A stretch of 64,000 nucleotides of DNA from the NCBI RefSeq assembly GCF_027941915.1, contig NZ_CP116009.1, positions 3,224,001 through 3,288,000 of the forward strand, read 5' to 3'. The notes below the pieces were generated by a model. It was not told where the DNA came from. It saw nothing but the letters and a program-made list of their open reading frames with translations, and did no database searches. Position 1 is the first letter of the stretch; the number at the start of each line of letters is the position of its first letter. The stretch comes from Ramlibacter tataouinensis. Its GTDB lineage: Bacteria; Pseudomonadota; Gammaproteobacteria; Burkholderiales; Burkholderiaceae_C. Below are positions 13,194 through 22,319 of this stretch, one piece after another. The position numbers were made by a program, and so were the translations under genes.

Positions 13194-13538
13194 TCAGCCC
13201 TGCGTGCCGGAGGCCGCTGCGCCGCCGCCCAGCACCTGCTGCAGCTCGCCGCTCTGGTACATCTCCATCATGATGTCCGAGCCGCCGATGAACTCGCCGC
13301 GCACGTAGAGCTGCGGAATCGTCGGCCAGCTGCTGTAGTCCTTGATGCCCTGGCGGATCTCGTCGTCCTCCAGCACGTTGACGGTGGCCAGTGCCTGCGG
13401 GTCGACGCCGCAGGCCTTGAGGATCTGGATCGCGCGGCCCGAGAAGCCGCACATGGGGAAGCTGGCGCTGCCCTTCATGAACAGCAGCACCTGGTTGTTC
13501 TTGACCAGCTGGTCGATGCGTTGCTGGACGTCGCTCAT
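13194..13538 (-). CDS. grxD: Monothiol glutaredoxin (Grx4 type)
   Basis: Cytoplasmic monothiol glutaredoxin that coordinates a [2Fe-2S] cluster with glutathione and acts in Fe-S cluster delivery. The 114-aa protein has the CGFS active site (SFPMCGFSGRAIQ), the cis-proline WPTIPQLY and the GGSDI glutathione-binding motif. CCAGGAG lies upstream of the ATG. It is the last gene of a hemA-prfA-prmC-grxD run on the minus strand, a conserved order in betaproteobacteria. Confidence 0.96.
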   Translation of the reverse strand: MSDVQQRIDQLVKNNQVLLFMKGSASFPMCGFSGRAIQILKACGVDPQALATVNVLEDDEIRQGIKDYSSWPTIPQLYVRGEFIGGSDIMMEMYQSGELQQVLGGGAAASGTQG

Positions 13539-13591
13539 CGTTTCGATCTCCTGGAGGTGGGGCGCAGCGCGCCCCGACGTGTCTGTGCGGA

Positions 13592-14419
13592 TTATCCCCG
13601 TTCGGGCCGGCGCCCGCCGGAGCAGCGCCCGATGCCGGCGAGGTCTTGGCGGGTGCCGACCGCGACGAAACCGGCGTCCTGCAGCAGCGCGCGAACGGCC
13701 TCGGCCTGGTCCCAGCCGTGCTCCAGCAACAGCCAGCCGCCCGGCGCCAGCCGCGCAGGCGCGGTCGCCACGATCTGGCGCAGGTCGTCCAGCCCATCCG
13801 GCCCTGCCGCCAGCGCCGCCAGCGGCTCATGCACCAGCGCCGCCAGGTGCTCGTCGCCCTCGCGCACGTAGGGCGGGTTGCTGGCGATCAGGTCATACGG
13901 CCCGGTGCAGCCTTGCAGCCAGTGCCCCTGCCTGAATCCGACCTCGAGCCGGAGCCGCTGCGCGTTGGCGCGCGCGACCTCCAGTGCGCCGGCGCTGGCA
14001 TCGACGGCTTCGACCCGCGCGTCCGGCCGCCGGCTGGCCAGCGCCAGCGCGATGGCGCCGCTGCCGGTGCCCAGGTCGATGAGGCGCGGCCGATCCGTGC
14101 CACCGAGCGTCTCCAGCGCCCATTCGACCAGGGTCTCGGTCTCGGGCCGCGGTACCAGCACGCGCGGATCGACCGCGAGCGGCAGGCCGAAGAACTCCTT
14201 GCACCCGGTGAGGTAGGCAACTGGCTCGCCGGCCGCCCGGCGCCGGCACAGGCCTTCGAACAACTCGGCTTGCTGCGCGGTCAGCTCGTGATCGTCGTGT
14301 GCCAGCAGCCAGGCCCGGTCGCTGCCGGGCCGCCTCAGGGCGTGCAGCATCAGCAGGTGCCCATCCAGCCGGCTGACCCCGCCGGCCAGGGCCTGCCGCA
14401 GCGCCTGGGCCAGGGTCAT
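13592..14419 (-). CDS. prmC: Release factor glutamine N5-methyltransferase
   Basis: SAM-dependent methyltransferase that methylates the Gln of the GGQ motif in release factors RF1 and RF2, raising termination efficiency. The 275-aa protein has an N-terminal helical domain, the SAM-binding loop [16 protein letters not shown] (near 112-127) and the catalytic NPPY motif (IASNPPYV near 185). Its start overlaps the prfA stop by four bases (ATGA), so it is coupled to its own substrate RF1. Confidence 0.97.
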   Translation of the reverse strand: MTLAQALRQALAGGVSRLDGHLLMLHALRRPGSDRAWLLAHDDHELTAQQAELFEGLCRRRAAGEPVAYLTGCKEFFGLPLAVDPRVLVPRPETETLVEWALETLGGTDRPRLIDLGTGSGAIALALASRRPDARVEAVDASAGALEVARANAQRLRLEVGFRQGHWLQGCTGPYDLIASNPPYVREGDEHLAALVHEPLAALAAGPDGLDDLRQIVATAPARLAPGGWLLLEHGWDQAEAVRALLQDAGFVAVGTRQDLAGIGRCSGGRRPERG

Positions 14420-15513
14420 GCCGCGGGGGCCCCCAGCCCGGCCTCGAGCTGCTGCAACTGCTCGGCCTTCTGCGCCAGCAGCAGCGCCTCGATCAGTTCA
14501 TCGAGCTCGCCTTCCATGACGAAGGTGAGCTTGTACAGCGTCAGGTTGATGCGGTGATCGGTGATCCGGCCCTGCGGAAAGTTGTAGGTGCGGATGCGGT
14601 CGCTGCGCTCGCCGCTGCCGATCAGGCCCTTGCGGGTGGCCGCCTCCCGGGCTTCGCGCTCGCTGCGCTCCTGCTCCTGGATGCGCGCGGCCAGCACCTG
14701 CAGCGCCTTGGCCCTGTTGCGGTGCTGCGAGCGGTCGTCCTGGCACTCGGCCACGATGCCGGTCGGGATGTGGGTGACACGCACTGCCGAGTCGGTCTTG
14801 TTGATGTGCTGGCCGCCGGCGCCGCTGGCCCGGAAGGTGTCGATGCGCAGATCGGCCGGGTTGATCTGCACGGCCTGCGCCTCGTCGGGCTCGGCCAGCG
14901 CCGCCACCGTGCAGGCGCTGGTGTGGATGCGGCCCTGGGTTTCGGTGGCGGGGACGCGCTGCACGCGGTGGCCGCCCGACTCGAACTTCAGCTTGCCGAA
15001 GGCGCCTTCGCCGACCACCCGCAGCACGACTTCCTTGAAGCCGCCGACTTCGCCGGGGCTTTCGCTCACGACTTCGCTGCGCCAGCCCTGCCGCTCGGCA
15101 TAGCGGATGTACATGCGCAGCAGGTCACCGGCGAACAGGGCCGACTCGTCGCCGCCGGTGCCGGCGCGGATCTCCAGGAAGACGTTGCGCCCATCGTCCG
15201 GGTCGCGGGGCAGCAGCAGGATCTGCAGCTCCTCCTCCAGCGCCGGCAGCTCCGCCTCGATGGCGGCGATCTCCTCGCGCGCCATCTCGGCCATGTCGGG
15301 CTCGCCGAGCATCTCGCGCGCCTGTGCCAGATCGGATTCGCGCCGCCGGAAGCCCTGGTAGCGTCCGGCCACTTCGCTGACCTCGGCGTGCTCGCGCGTG
15401 AGCGCGCGAAAGCGCTCCAGGTCGGTGGCGGCGTCCGGCTGCTGCAGGAAGAAGTCCAGCTCCTGCAGGCGGACCGGGTAGCGCTCGAGTTGCTGGCGGA
15501 GGAAGGGCTTCAT
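14416..15513 (-). CDS. prfA: Peptide chain release factor 1
   Basis: Terminates translation at UAG and UAA. The 365-aa protein starts [20 protein letters not shown] at 15513. The longer upstream frame is not RF1-like. The codon-recognition tripeptide is PAT ([14 protein letters not shown]), as in RF1 rather than RF2, and the peptidyl-hydrolysis motif is [15 protein letters not shown], the substrate of the adjacent PrmC. It belongs to the hemA-prfA-prmC operon. Confidence 0.97.
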   Translation of the reverse strand: MKPFLRQQLERYPVRLQELDFFLQQPDAATDLERFRALTREHAEVSEVAGRYQGFRRRESDLAQAREMLGEPDMAEMAREEIAAIEAELPALEEELQILLLPRDPDDGRNVFLEIRAGTGGDESALFAGDLLRMYIRYAERQGWRSEVVSESPGEVGGFKEVVLRVVGEGAFGKLKFESGGHRVQRVPATETQGRIHTSACTVAALAEPDEAQAVQINPADLRIDTFRASGAGGQHINKTDSAVRVTHIPTGIVAECQDDRSQHRNRAKALQVLAARIQEQERSEREAREAATRKGLIGSGERSDRIRTYNFPQGRITDHRINLTLYKLTFVMEGELDELIEALLLAQKAEQLQQLEAGLGAPAA

Positions 15514-15614
15514 GGGATCGACGGGTGACGGAGGGCGGATGACCGCGGCCGCGCTTTCGTCATTTGTCGGCGAGGCGCAGCGAAGTCGGCGGGCGCCGTG
15601 AGGCGCGCGCGCAG

Positions 15615-16886
15615 CTAACGCTCTTTGCGCAGGAAGAAGTGCTCGATGGCGGTGCTGGCGCGCTCGCGCGTGGCGGCGTCGACGGCATGCAGCTCGGCCA
15701 TCGCGCCGTGCAGCATCTTCTGGGTCAGCCCCCTGGACAGGGCTTCCAGCACGGCGTCGACGTCCTCGCCCCGGGCCAGCAGCTTGCGGGCGCGGGCGAT
15801 TTCCAGCGCCCGCCACTCGTCAGCCTGGGCGTTGAGCTGGCGGATCAGCGGCACCGTGCCGCGCTGGTCCATCCAGTGCAGGAAGTTCTGCACACCGGCG
15901 TCGATGATGGCCTCGGCCTGGGCCACTGCGGCTTCGCGCTGGGCCTGGCCGGTCTGCACCACGTGGGCCAGGTCATCGACGGTGTACAGGTACACGTCCT
16001 CCAGCGCCTTGACCTCCGGTTCGATGTCGCGCGGAACCGCCAGATCGACCATGAAGATCGGCCGGTGCTTGCGCGCCTTGACCGCCCGCTCCACCGCGCC
16101 CAGCCCGATGATGGGCAACGTGCTGGCCGTGGAGCTGATCACCGCGTCGAACTCGTGCAGGCGCGCCGGCAGGTCGGCCAGCCGCATCACCTCGGCGCCG
16201 AAGCGCAAAGCCAGCTTCTCGCCGCGCTCCAGCGTGCGGTTGGCCACCGCGATGTGCGCCGGGTTCTTCGCGGCGAAGTGGGTGGCGGCCAGCTCTATCA
16301 TCTCGCCGGCGCCGACGAACAGCACCCGGATCCGGCCCAGGTCCTCGAACAACTGGCCGGCCAGCCGCACCGCGGCGGCGGCCATGCTGATGGAGTGGGC
16401 GCCGATCTCGGTGGCGCTGCGCACTTCCTTGGCGACCGCGAAGGAGCGCTGGAACATCTGGTTCAGCGTGGTGCCCAGCGCGCCGGCCTCGTCGGCGACC
16501 CGCACGGCGTCCTTCAACTGGCCCAGGATCTGGGCCTCGCCCAGCACCATGGAGTCGAGCCCGCTGGCGACCCGGAAGGCGTGGCGCGCGGCCATGCCGC
16601 CCTGCAGCGCATAGGCATGCGAGCGCAGCAGGGCCGGCGGGACCCCGCCGGACTGCGCCAGCCATTCCAGCGTGGGCTCGATCCCGTAGTCGGGGCCGGC
16701 GCAGTAGATCTCGGTTCGGTTGCAGGTGGACAGGATGGCGGCTTCGGGCTGCCGGGCCAGCCGGCCCTGCAGGTTGTGCCGCAGCGCTTCCAGCGTCGGC
16801 GCGATCTGGTCGATGGCGAACGCGAAGCGGCCCCGCATATCCAGCGGGGCCGTCGTGTGGTTGATGCCGAGGGCCCAGACTGCCAT
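15615..16886 (-). CDS. hemA: Glutamyl-tRNA reductase
   Basis: NADPH-dependent reductase that converts Glu-tRNA to glutamate-1-semialdehyde, the committed step of tetrapyrrole synthesis by the C5 route. The 423-aa protein begins [16 protein letters not shown], with the catalytic Cys at C55 in [11 protein letters not shown]. The NADP-binding Rossmann segment is [14 protein letters not shown] (near 190) and the C-terminal dimerisation domain is present. The ATG at 16886 has no ribosome binding site and lies 7 nt after a perfect TATAAT, which suggests a leaderless mRNA. hemC, hemD, hemX and hemY are 14 kb away. Confidence 0.95.
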   Translation of the reverse strand: MAVWALGINHTTAPLDMRGRFAFAIDQIAPTLEALRHNLQGRLARQPEAAILSTCNRTEIYCAGPDYGIEPTLEWLAQSGGVPPALLRSHAYALQGGMAARHAFRVASGLDSMVLGEAQILGQLKDAVRVADEAGALGTTLNQMFQRSFAVAKEVRSATEIGAHSISMAAAAVRLAGQLFEDLGRIRVLFVGAGEMIELAATHFAAKNPAHIAVANRTLERGEKLALRFGAEVMRLADLPARLHEFDAVISSTASTLPIIGLGAVERAVKARKHRPIFMVDLAVPRDIEPEVKALEDVYLYTVDDLAHVVQTGQAQREAAVAQAEAIIDAGVQNFLHWMDQRGTVPLIRQLNAQADEWRALEIARARKLLARGEDVDAVLEALSRGLTQKMLHGAMAELHAVDAATRERASTAIEHFFLRKER

Positions 16887-16893
16887 GGCAGGG

Positions 16894-16899
16894 ATTATA
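16894..16899 (-). promoter_or_regulatory. Predicted -10 box of hemA, placed for a leaderless mRNA
   Basis: A perfect TATAAT reads leftward, with its last base separated from the hemA ATG by 7 nt. Transcription would begin at or next to the A of the start codon. The -35 region around 16916-16922 (GTGCTT or TGCTTG) is weak. Confidence 0.5.
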
Positions 16900-16915
16900 A
16901 AATTCCCCGCAATTC

Positions 16916-16925
16916 CAAGCACTTA
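16916..16925 (+). repeat. Recurrent intergenic element CAAGCACTTA, copy 1
   Basis: A 10-bp core shared with two other intergenic copies (38803-38812 and 54402-54411). This copy lies in the divergent gap between hemA and the small membrane protein, 24 nt before the latter's ATG. Its flank (ATTC before the core) differs slightly from the other two. Confidence 0.45.
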
Positions 16926-16949
16926 GCCTGCATCAAAGCGCTGCGCCCG

Positions 16950-17216
16950 ATGGGCCTGATCGATTTCCTGGTCCATTTGACGAGCTTTCTGGCCCCCGCC
17001 CTGTTCCTGGGCCTGGCCCTGCCGCTGGCGAGCCGGCTGCTGCTGCCGGGCCGTGGCCGTTTCTGGCTGCAGGCCGGGCTGGTGGCGCTGGCTGCGGCGG
17101 CGGTGCTGGCCGGCGGGCTGTGGTGGTTCGGCCGCGACGGCAAGATGGCCACCTATGCGGCGGCGGTGCTGGCCGCGGCTTCCACCCAGTGGCTGCTGTC
17201 GCGGGCCTGGAAGTAA
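16950..17216 (+). CDS. Small membrane protein, unknown function
   Basis: An 88-aa hydrophobic protein, MGLIDFLVHLTSFLAPALFL at the N-terminus, with three likely membrane helices (about 5-33, 38-58 and 65-83) and short charged loops (RLLLPGRGRF; WFGRDGK). I do not recognise a named family. The start ATG at 16950 fits the first hydrophobic helix, and the long open frame upstream is the antisense of hemA. It is divergent from hemA and followed 22 bp later by yaaA. Confidence 0.7.
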   Translation: MGLIDFLVHLTSFLAPALFLGLALPLASRLLLPGRGRFWLQAGLVALAAAAVLAGGLWWFGRDGKMATYAAAVLAAASTQWLLSRAWK

Positions 17217-17238
17217 CAAGCCTTTCGACCCAAGCTGA

Positions 17239-18015
17239 ATGCTGTTCCTGCTTTCGCCAGCCAAGACGCTGGACTATGAATCGCCCCTGCCCGAGCTGCC
17301 GCACACCCTGCCGCGGTTCGGTGATCGCTCCCAGCGGCTCATTGCGGCGTTGCGCCGCAAGCCGGCCGGCGCGCTTGGCGAGCTGATGTCCATCAGCCCC
17401 GCACTGGCCGAATTGAACGTGGCGCGCTACCGCGCCTGGGCGCCGGAGCCGACGGCGGACAACGCCCGGCCGGCGGTGCTGGCGTTCGCCGGCGACGTGT
17501 ACGAGGGGCTGGATGCGGCCAGCCTGTCGAGCGCCGACCTGGACTGGGCCCAGCAGCACATCCGCATCCTCAGCGGGCTCTACGGCGTGCTGCGGCCCCT
17601 CGACCGGATGCAGCCCTACCGGCTGGAGATGGGCACGGCCCTGGCCGTGGGCCGCACGCGCAACCTGTACCAGTTCTGGGGTGGCGACATCGCTGCGCTG
17701 CTGGACGAAGAACTGGCGGCCGAGCCCGATCCGGTGGTGGTGAACCTGGCCTCGCAGGAGTACTTCCGCTCGGTCGACCGCCGGCAACTGAAGGCCCGGG
17801 TGGTCGAATGCGTGTTCGAGGATTGGAAGGGCGGCCAGTACAAGGTCATCAGCTTCTTCGCCAAGAAGGCGCGCGGGCTGATGGCGCGCTACGCCATCCG
17901 CCAGCGCATCCGCAAGCCCGACGGGCTGCAAGGCTTCGACCTGGACGGTTACGGGTTCGACCCAAAGGCCTCCAGCGCCGATCGGCTGGTTTTCCGGCGG
18001 AAAATGCAGCCATGA
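17239..18015 (+). CDS. yaaA: YaaA/DUF328 peroxide-resistance protein
   Basis: Member of the YaaA family, which in E. coli limits intracellular free iron and DNA damage under hydrogen peroxide stress and has a DNA-binding fold. The 258-aa protein has family length and carries the signature start MLFLLSPAKTLDYESP, then LSGLYGVLRPLDRMQPYRLEMGT (two adjoining motifs) and the C-terminal ISFFAKKARGLMARY. It overlaps the following dioxygenase gene by four bases (ATGA), which links an iron-related protein to an Fe(II) enzyme in one transcript. Confidence 0.94.
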   Translation: MLFLLSPAKTLDYESPLPELPHTLPRFGDRSQRLIAALRRKPAGALGELMSISPALAELNVARYRAWAPEPTADNARPAVLAFAGDVYEGLDAASLSSADLDWAQQHIRILSGLYGVLRPLDRMQPYRLEMGTALAVGRTRNLYQFWGGDIAALLDEELAAEPDPVVVNLASQEYFRSVDRRQLKARVVECVFEDWKGGQYKVISFFAKKARGLMARYAIRQRIRKPDGLQGFDLDGYGFDPKASSADRLVFRRKMQP

Positions 18016-18872
18016 CGACCAGGACCCAACAGCAGGTCACCCCCGAACTGCGGCGGTGGATCGTGGAGCAGGCCCAGGCCGGGCACAGCGCCGAGTCGGT
18101 GCTGCGCTCGATGCTGGCCAGCGGCTGGCAGGAAGAGGTGGCGATGCAGGCCATGGAAAGCACGCTGCGCAGCCACCTCGAAGCCAAGGCCGCGGCCGAC
18201 GGCCTGCCGCCTTCGGTGCCGGTGCCCGATCCGCGGCTGGACGAGTCGCCGTTGTACGTGGATGCCGGCGACCGCCGGGTGCACGTGCTGCAGAACATGT
18301 ACAACCCGCGCGTCGTGGTGTTCGGCAGCCTGCTGTCGGACGAGGAGTGCGACGCGCTGATCGCCCTGGCGCAACCGCGCATGGCGCGCTCGCTGACGGT
18401 GGCGACCAAGACCGGCGGCGAGGAAGTCAACGACGACCGGACCAGCAGCGGCATGTTCTTCCAGCGCGGCGAGAACGAGCTGGTCAGCCGCATCGAAGCG
18501 CGCATCGCCCGCCTGCTGAACTGGCCCGAGGAAAACGGCGAAGGCCTGCAGGTGCTGCACTACCGCCCCGGCGCCGAATACAAGCCCCACTACGATTACT
18601 TCGACCCGGCCGAGCCCGGCACGCCCACCATCCTCAAGCGCGGCGGCCAGCGCGTGGGCACGCTGGTGATCTACCTGGCCGAACCCGAAAAGGGCGGCGG
18701 CACCACCTTCCCCGACGTGCACCTGGAGGTGTTCCCCAAGCGCGGCCACGGCGTGTTCTTCAGCTACGAGCGCCCGCACCCGTCCACCCGCACGCTGCAC
18801 GGCGGCGCGCCGGTGCTGGCCGGCGAGAAGTGGATCGCCACCAAGTGGCTGCGCGAGCGCCGCTTCGAGTAA
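18012..18872 (+). CDS. 2-oxoglutarate/Fe(II) dioxygenase, prolyl 4-hydroxylase type
   Basis: Predicted non-haem iron dioxygenase of 286 aa. The C-terminal P4H domain has the iron-binding facial triad H193-x-D195 (KPHYDYFDP) and H263 (TLHGGAP), and the 2-oxoglutarate-binding lysine K273 in GEKWIATKW. The N-terminal 60 residues are helical and carry a UBA-like pattern ([20 protein letters not shown]). The substrate is unknown. Bacterial members hydroxylate prolines in proteins such as EF-Tu or act on other targets. It is translationally coupled to yaaA. Confidence 0.85.
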   Translation: MTTRTQQQVTPELRRWIVEQAQAGHSAESVLRSMLASGWQEEVAMQAMESTLRSHLEAKAAADGLPPSVPVPDPRLDESPLYVDAGDRRVHVLQNMYNPRVVVFGSLLSDEECDALIALAQPRMARSLTVATKTGGEEVNDDRTSSGMFFQRGENELVSRIEARIARLLNWPEENGEGLQVLHYRPGAEYKPHYDYFDPAEPGTPTILKRGGQRVGTLVIYLAEPEKGGGTTFPDVHLEVFPKRGHGVFFSYERPHPSTRTLHGGAPVLAGEKWIATKWLRERRFE

Positions 18873-18897
18873 AGGCGCTGCGCGCACCCGTCCATCC

Positions 18898-18921
18898 GGC
18901 GCAACGGGCCCCCGTTGCGCC
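18898..18921 (+). other. Perfect hairpin upstream of queF
   Basis: GGCGCAACGG and CCGTTGCGCC form a 10-bp perfect stem around GCCC. It starts 25 nt after the dioxygenase stop and ends 12 nt before the queF ATG. No T tract follows, so it is not a typical terminator. It may mark the end of the upstream message or shape queF translation, since queF has no clear ribosome binding site here. Confidence 0.5.
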
Positions 18922-18933
18922 ACACCCGTTGCC

Positions 18934-19782
18934 ATGCCCAATTCACCCGACCAGTCGCCGCTCGGCCAGCGAGCGCCGTGCCCCGAGGCCTACTCGCCCG
19001 AACTGCTCTACCCGATCCCGCGCGCGCCCAAGCGCCAGGACATCGGCATCGGCGGCCAGCCGCCGTTCTTCGGCGCCGACCTCTGGACCGCCTACGAGCT
19101 CAGCTGGCTCACGCCGCGCGGCAAGCCGGTGGTGGCGCTGGCGCACATCACGGTGCCGTGCGAGACGCCCAACATCGTCGAGAGCAAGTCCTTCAAGCTC
19201 TACGTCAACAGCTTCTCGGGCAGCCGATTCGCCTCGGCCGACGAGGTGCTCGCCCGCCTGCGCGCCGACATCGCCGAAGCGGCCTGGCGGGGCGGCGGCG
19301 CCAGCGGTTCGGTCGGCGTGCGGCTGACCGCCGCCGACGCCTTCGACCAGCAACAGGTGCACGAACTCGATGGCGTGCTGCTGGACCGGCTGGACATCGA
19401 GTGCACCCACTACACGCCCGAACCCTCGCTGCTCACGGCGGCGTTCGACGAGCAGCCGGTGGAGGAGGTGCTCACCAGCAACCTGCTCAAGAGCAACTGC
19501 CTGGTCACCGGCCAGCCCGACTGGGGCTCGGTGCAGATCCGCTATGCCGGCCCGCAGATCGACCAGGGCGGGCTGCTGCGCTACCTGGTGAGCTACCGGC
19601 AGCACGAAGAGTTCCACGAGCAGTGCGTGGAGCGCATCTTCATGGACATCCGCCGGCAGTGCCGGCCGACCCGGCTGGCGGTGTATGCGCGCTACACGCG
19701 CCGCGGCGGGCTCGACATCAACCCGTTCCGCACCAGCCACCCGCTGGCGTTGCCGCCCAACGTGCGCACCGCGCGCCAGTAG
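18934..19782 (+). CDS. queF: NADPH-dependent 7-cyano-7-deazaguanine reductase
   Basis: Reduces the nitrile of preQ0 to preQ1 in queuosine tRNA modification. At 282 aa it has exactly the length of the two-domain (YqcD-type) E. coli enzyme. The catalytic Cys C189 and Asp D196 lie in [20 protein letters not shown]. The NADPH-binding E(S/L)KS-type motif is [12 protein letters not shown] (83-94). No preQ1 riboswitch is apparent upstream, only a hairpin without the riboswitch sequence hallmarks. It converges with dinB. Confidence 0.96.
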   Translation: MPNSPDQSPLGQRAPCPEAYSPELLYPIPRAPKRQDIGIGGQPPFFGADLWTAYELSWLTPRGKPVVALAHITVPCETPNIVESKSFKLYVNSFSGSRFASADEVLARLRADIAEAAWRGGGASGSVGVRLTAADAFDQQQVHELDGVLLDRLDIECTHYTPEPSLLTAAFDEQPVEEVLTSNLLKSNCLVTGQPDWGSVQIRYAGPQIDQGGLLRYLVSYRQHEEFHEQCVERIFMDIRRQCRPTRLAVYARYTRRGGLDINPFRTSHPLALPPNVRTARQ

Positions 19783-19826
19783 GCCGGGCCGGCCCTCGGC
19801 GCACGTTGTTCATGGCCGCGGCCGGC

Positions 19827-21053
19827 TCAGGCGGGTCCGAACAGGTCCGCCATGGACTCGGCCGCCTGCGGCGGGGCCCGGTTGGCAGGGGCGGCCGGCA
19901 TCGCCTCGCCTTCGCGCGCCAGCTTGCCCACGCGCACGCCCAGCAGCCGCAGCGGCTGCTGCAGCGGCACCCGCTTGAGGCACTGCCCGGCGATCTTGCG
20001 GATGGTCCGGGCGTCGGCGGTGAAGTGCTCGATCGTCTGGTCGCGCGTGGCGATGCGGAAATCGTCGTAGCGCAGCTTGATGCCGATGGTCTTGCCGACG
20101 TAGCCCTTGCGCTGCAGGTCGCCCGCCACCTTCTCGCACAGCTCGGTGAAGATCGCGCCCAGCTCGGCCCGGTCGCGCACCGCATGCAGGTCGCGCTCGA
20201 AGGTGGTTTCCCGGCTCATGGACACCGGCTCGCTTTCGGTGACCACCGGCCGTTCGTCGCGGCCCCAGGCGGCCTCGTGCATCCAGGCGCCGGTGGAGCG
20301 GCCGAAGTGCTCCAGCAGCCGGTCGCGCTCCTGCGCCGCCAGCTCGCCGATGGTCCGGATGCCCAGGCCATGCAGCCTGGCTTCGGCCTTGGGGCCGATG
20401 CCGTTGATCTTGCGCACCGGCAGCGGCCAGATGCGGCCCTGCACGTCCGCCTCGTGCACCACGGAGATGCCGTTGGGCTTGTCGAACTCGCTGGCCATCT
20501 TGGCGATCAGCTTGTTGGGGGCCACCCCGATCGAGCAGGTCAGGCCGGTGGCATCGAGGATCGAGCGCTGGATCAGGCGGGCCAGCACCCGGCCGCCCTC
20601 GCGCTGGCCGCCGGGCACCTCGGTGAAGTCGATGTAGACCTCGTCGACGCCGCGGTCCTCCACCACCGGCGCGATCTCGCGGATCACCGACTTGAAGGTG
20701 CGCGAGTAGCGGCGCACCTCCTCGAAGTCCACCGGCAGCACCAGCGCCTGCGGGCACAGGCGGGCCGCCTTCATCATGCCCATGGCCGAGCCGACGCCGA
20801 ACTGGCGCGCCGGGTAGGTGGCGGTGGTGATCACGCCGCGGCCGACATAGTCCTTCAGCAGCGGGAACGCCTCGGGCGGGATCTCGGACAGCGGCCGGCC
20901 GGCGAAGCGCTCGCGCAGCAGCTCGTCGACCTTGCGCCGGCCGCCGCCGATCACCACCGGCAAGCCCCTGAGCTGCGGGTAGCGCAGCAGCTCCACGGAC
21001 GCGAAGAACGCGTCCATGTCCAGGTGGGCGATGCGGCGGCGCGGCGGGGTCAC
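19827..21053 (-). CDS. dinB: DNA polymerase IV (Y family)
   Basis: Error-prone translesion polymerase. The 408-aa protein starts at GTG 21053 (MTPPRRRIAHLDMDAFFASV). The much longer open frame upstream is antisense to lldD. The catalytic carboxylates are in LDMDAFFAS and RGVDEVYIDFTE. The HhH thumb is INGIGPKAEARLHGLGIRTIG and the little-finger domain covers about 240-360. The C-terminus ends SMADLFGPA, which resembles a beta-clamp binding peptide. No LexA box is evident in the short gap to lldD, so it may be transcribed with lldD. Confidence 0.94.
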   Translation of the reverse strand: MTPPRRRIAHLDMDAFFASVELLRYPQLRGLPVVIGGGRRKVDELLRERFAGRPLSEIPPEAFPLLKDYVGRGVITTATYPARQFGVGSAMGMMKAARLCPQALVLPVDFEEVRRYSRTFKSVIREIAPVVEDRGVDEVYIDFTEVPGGQREGGRVLARLIQRSILDATGLTCSIGVAPNKLIAKMASEFDKPNGISVVHEADVQGRIWPLPVRKINGIGPKAEARLHGLGIRTIGELAAQERDRLLEHFGRSTGAWMHEAAWGRDERPVVTESEPVSMSRETTFERDLHAVRDRAELGAIFTELCEKVAGDLQRKGYVGKTIGIKLRYDDFRIATRDQTIEHFTADARTIRKIAGQCLKRVPLQQPLRLLGVRVGKLAREGEAMPAAPANRAPPQAAESMADLFGPA

Positions 21054-21085
21054 GGCGCGGGCATTGTCCCGCAGCGCGGGGCGGC

Positions 21086-22258
21086 TCAGTGGCCGGCGGG
21101 CGCTCCGGTCGGGTAGCTGCCGGGCAACAGGATGCTTCTGTCGACGGCCTTGATGTCGGTGCGGCCGCAGAAGGCCATGGAGAGGTCCAGTTCCTTGTGG
21201 ATGATCTCCAGCGCGCGGGTCACGCCTTCCTCGCCCATCGCACCCAGGCCATACAGGAAGGCGCGGCCGATGTAGGTGCCTTTCGCGCCCAGCGCGACGG
21301 CCTTGAGCACGTGCTGGCCCGAGCGGATGCCGCCGTCCATGTGCACCTCGATGCGGCTGCCCACGGCGTCGGCGATCTCCGGCAGCGCCGAGATGGAGGA
21401 GGGCGCGCCATCGAGCTGGCGGCCGCCGTGGTTGGAGACGACCAGGGCGTCGGCGCCGGATTCCACCGCGAGGCGCGCGTCCTCCACGTCCTGGATGCCC
21501 TTGAGGATCAGCTTGCCGCCCCAGCGCTTCTTGATCCACTCGACGTCGGCCCAGGACAGGCGGGGGTCGAACTGCTTGGCCGTCCACTCGGACAGCGAGC
21601 CCATGTTCTCGACGCCCTTGACGTGCCCCACGATGTTGCCGAAATCGCGGCGCCGGGTGCCCAGCATGCCCAGGCACCAGCGCGGCTTGGTCATCATGTC
21701 CAGCAGATTGGACAGGGTCAGCCGGGGCGGCGCCGTCAGGCCGTTCTTCAGATCCTTGTGGCGCTGGCCGATGATCTGCAGGTCCAGCGTGAGCACCAGC
21801 GCCGAGCAGTGGGCCGCCTTGGCGCGGTCGATCAGGCGCTCGATGAAGTCGCGATCGCGCATCACGTACAGCTGGAACCAGAACGGGTGCTGGCCGGTCG
21901 CCGCGGCCACGTCCTCGATCGAGCAGATGCTCATGGTCGAGAGCGTGAAGGGGATGCCGAACTTCTTGGCCGCGCGCGCCGCCAGGATCTCGCCGTCGGC
22001 GTGCTGCATGCCGGTCAGGCCGGTGGGCGCGATCGCCACCGGCATGGCCACCGGCTGGCCGATCATGGCGGTGCGGGTGCTGCGCCCTTCCATGTTCACT
22101 GCCACCCGCTGGCGGAACAGGATGCGGCGGAAGTCGTCCTCGTTGGCGCGGTAGGTGCTCTCGGTCCACGAGCCCGAGTCCGCGTAGTCGTAGAACATGC
22201 GCGGCACGCGTTTTTGCGCCAGCAGACGCAGGTCTTCGATGTTGGTGATCACGGGCAT
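21086..22258 (-). CDS. lldD: FMN-dependent alpha-hydroxy acid dehydrogenase (LldD-like)
   Basis: Predicted membrane-associated flavoenzyme oxidising L-lactate or a related 2-hydroxy acid. The 390-aa protein begins MPVITNIEDLRLLAQKRVPR after a strong GAGGAGA ribosome binding site. Family motifs are YYD-like MFYDYADSGSWTE, the FMN-binding and catalytic segments PVAIAPTGLTGM, LILKGIQ, and VSNHGGRQLDGAPSS with the catalytic His. The region HMDGGIRSGQHVLKA is also typical. The exact substrate cannot be fixed from sequence, since (S)-mandelate and other hydroxyacid oxidases share these motifs. A decayed LysR-type fragment lies just upstream. Confidence 0.87.
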   Translation of the reverse strand: MPVITNIEDLRLLAQKRVPRMFYDYADSGSWTESTYRANEDDFRRILFRQRVAVNMEGRSTRTAMIGQPVAMPVAIAPTGLTGMQHADGEILAARAAKKFGIPFTLSTMSICSIEDVAAATGQHPFWFQLYVMRDRDFIERLIDRAKAAHCSALVLTLDLQIIGQRHKDLKNGLTAPPRLTLSNLLDMMTKPRWCLGMLGTRRRDFGNIVGHVKGVENMGSLSEWTAKQFDPRLSWADVEWIKKRWGGKLILKGIQDVEDARLAVESGADALVVSNHGGRQLDGAPSSISALPEIADAVGSRIEVHMDGGIRSGQHVLKAVALGAKGTYIGRAFLYGLGAMGEEGVTRALEIIHKELDLSMAFCGRTDIKAVDRSILLPGSYPTGAPAGH

Positions 22259-22319
22259 GGCACTGTCTCCTCTGTAGGCGCGATGGTAGCCAGCCGCCGG
22301 TGCGGGGGCGCGATGGCCG

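Noticed and set aside
18873-18933. A preQ1 riboswitch upstream of queF
   Set aside because: The gap is only 61 bp and is filled by a GC hairpin. It lacks the A-rich tail and loop sequence of known preQ1 riboswitches.
19827-22169. A 780-codon frame that would fuse dinB with upstream sequence
   Set aside because: The N-terminal 372 codons are an off-frame reading of lldD. The DinB N-terminus is complete from GTG 21053.
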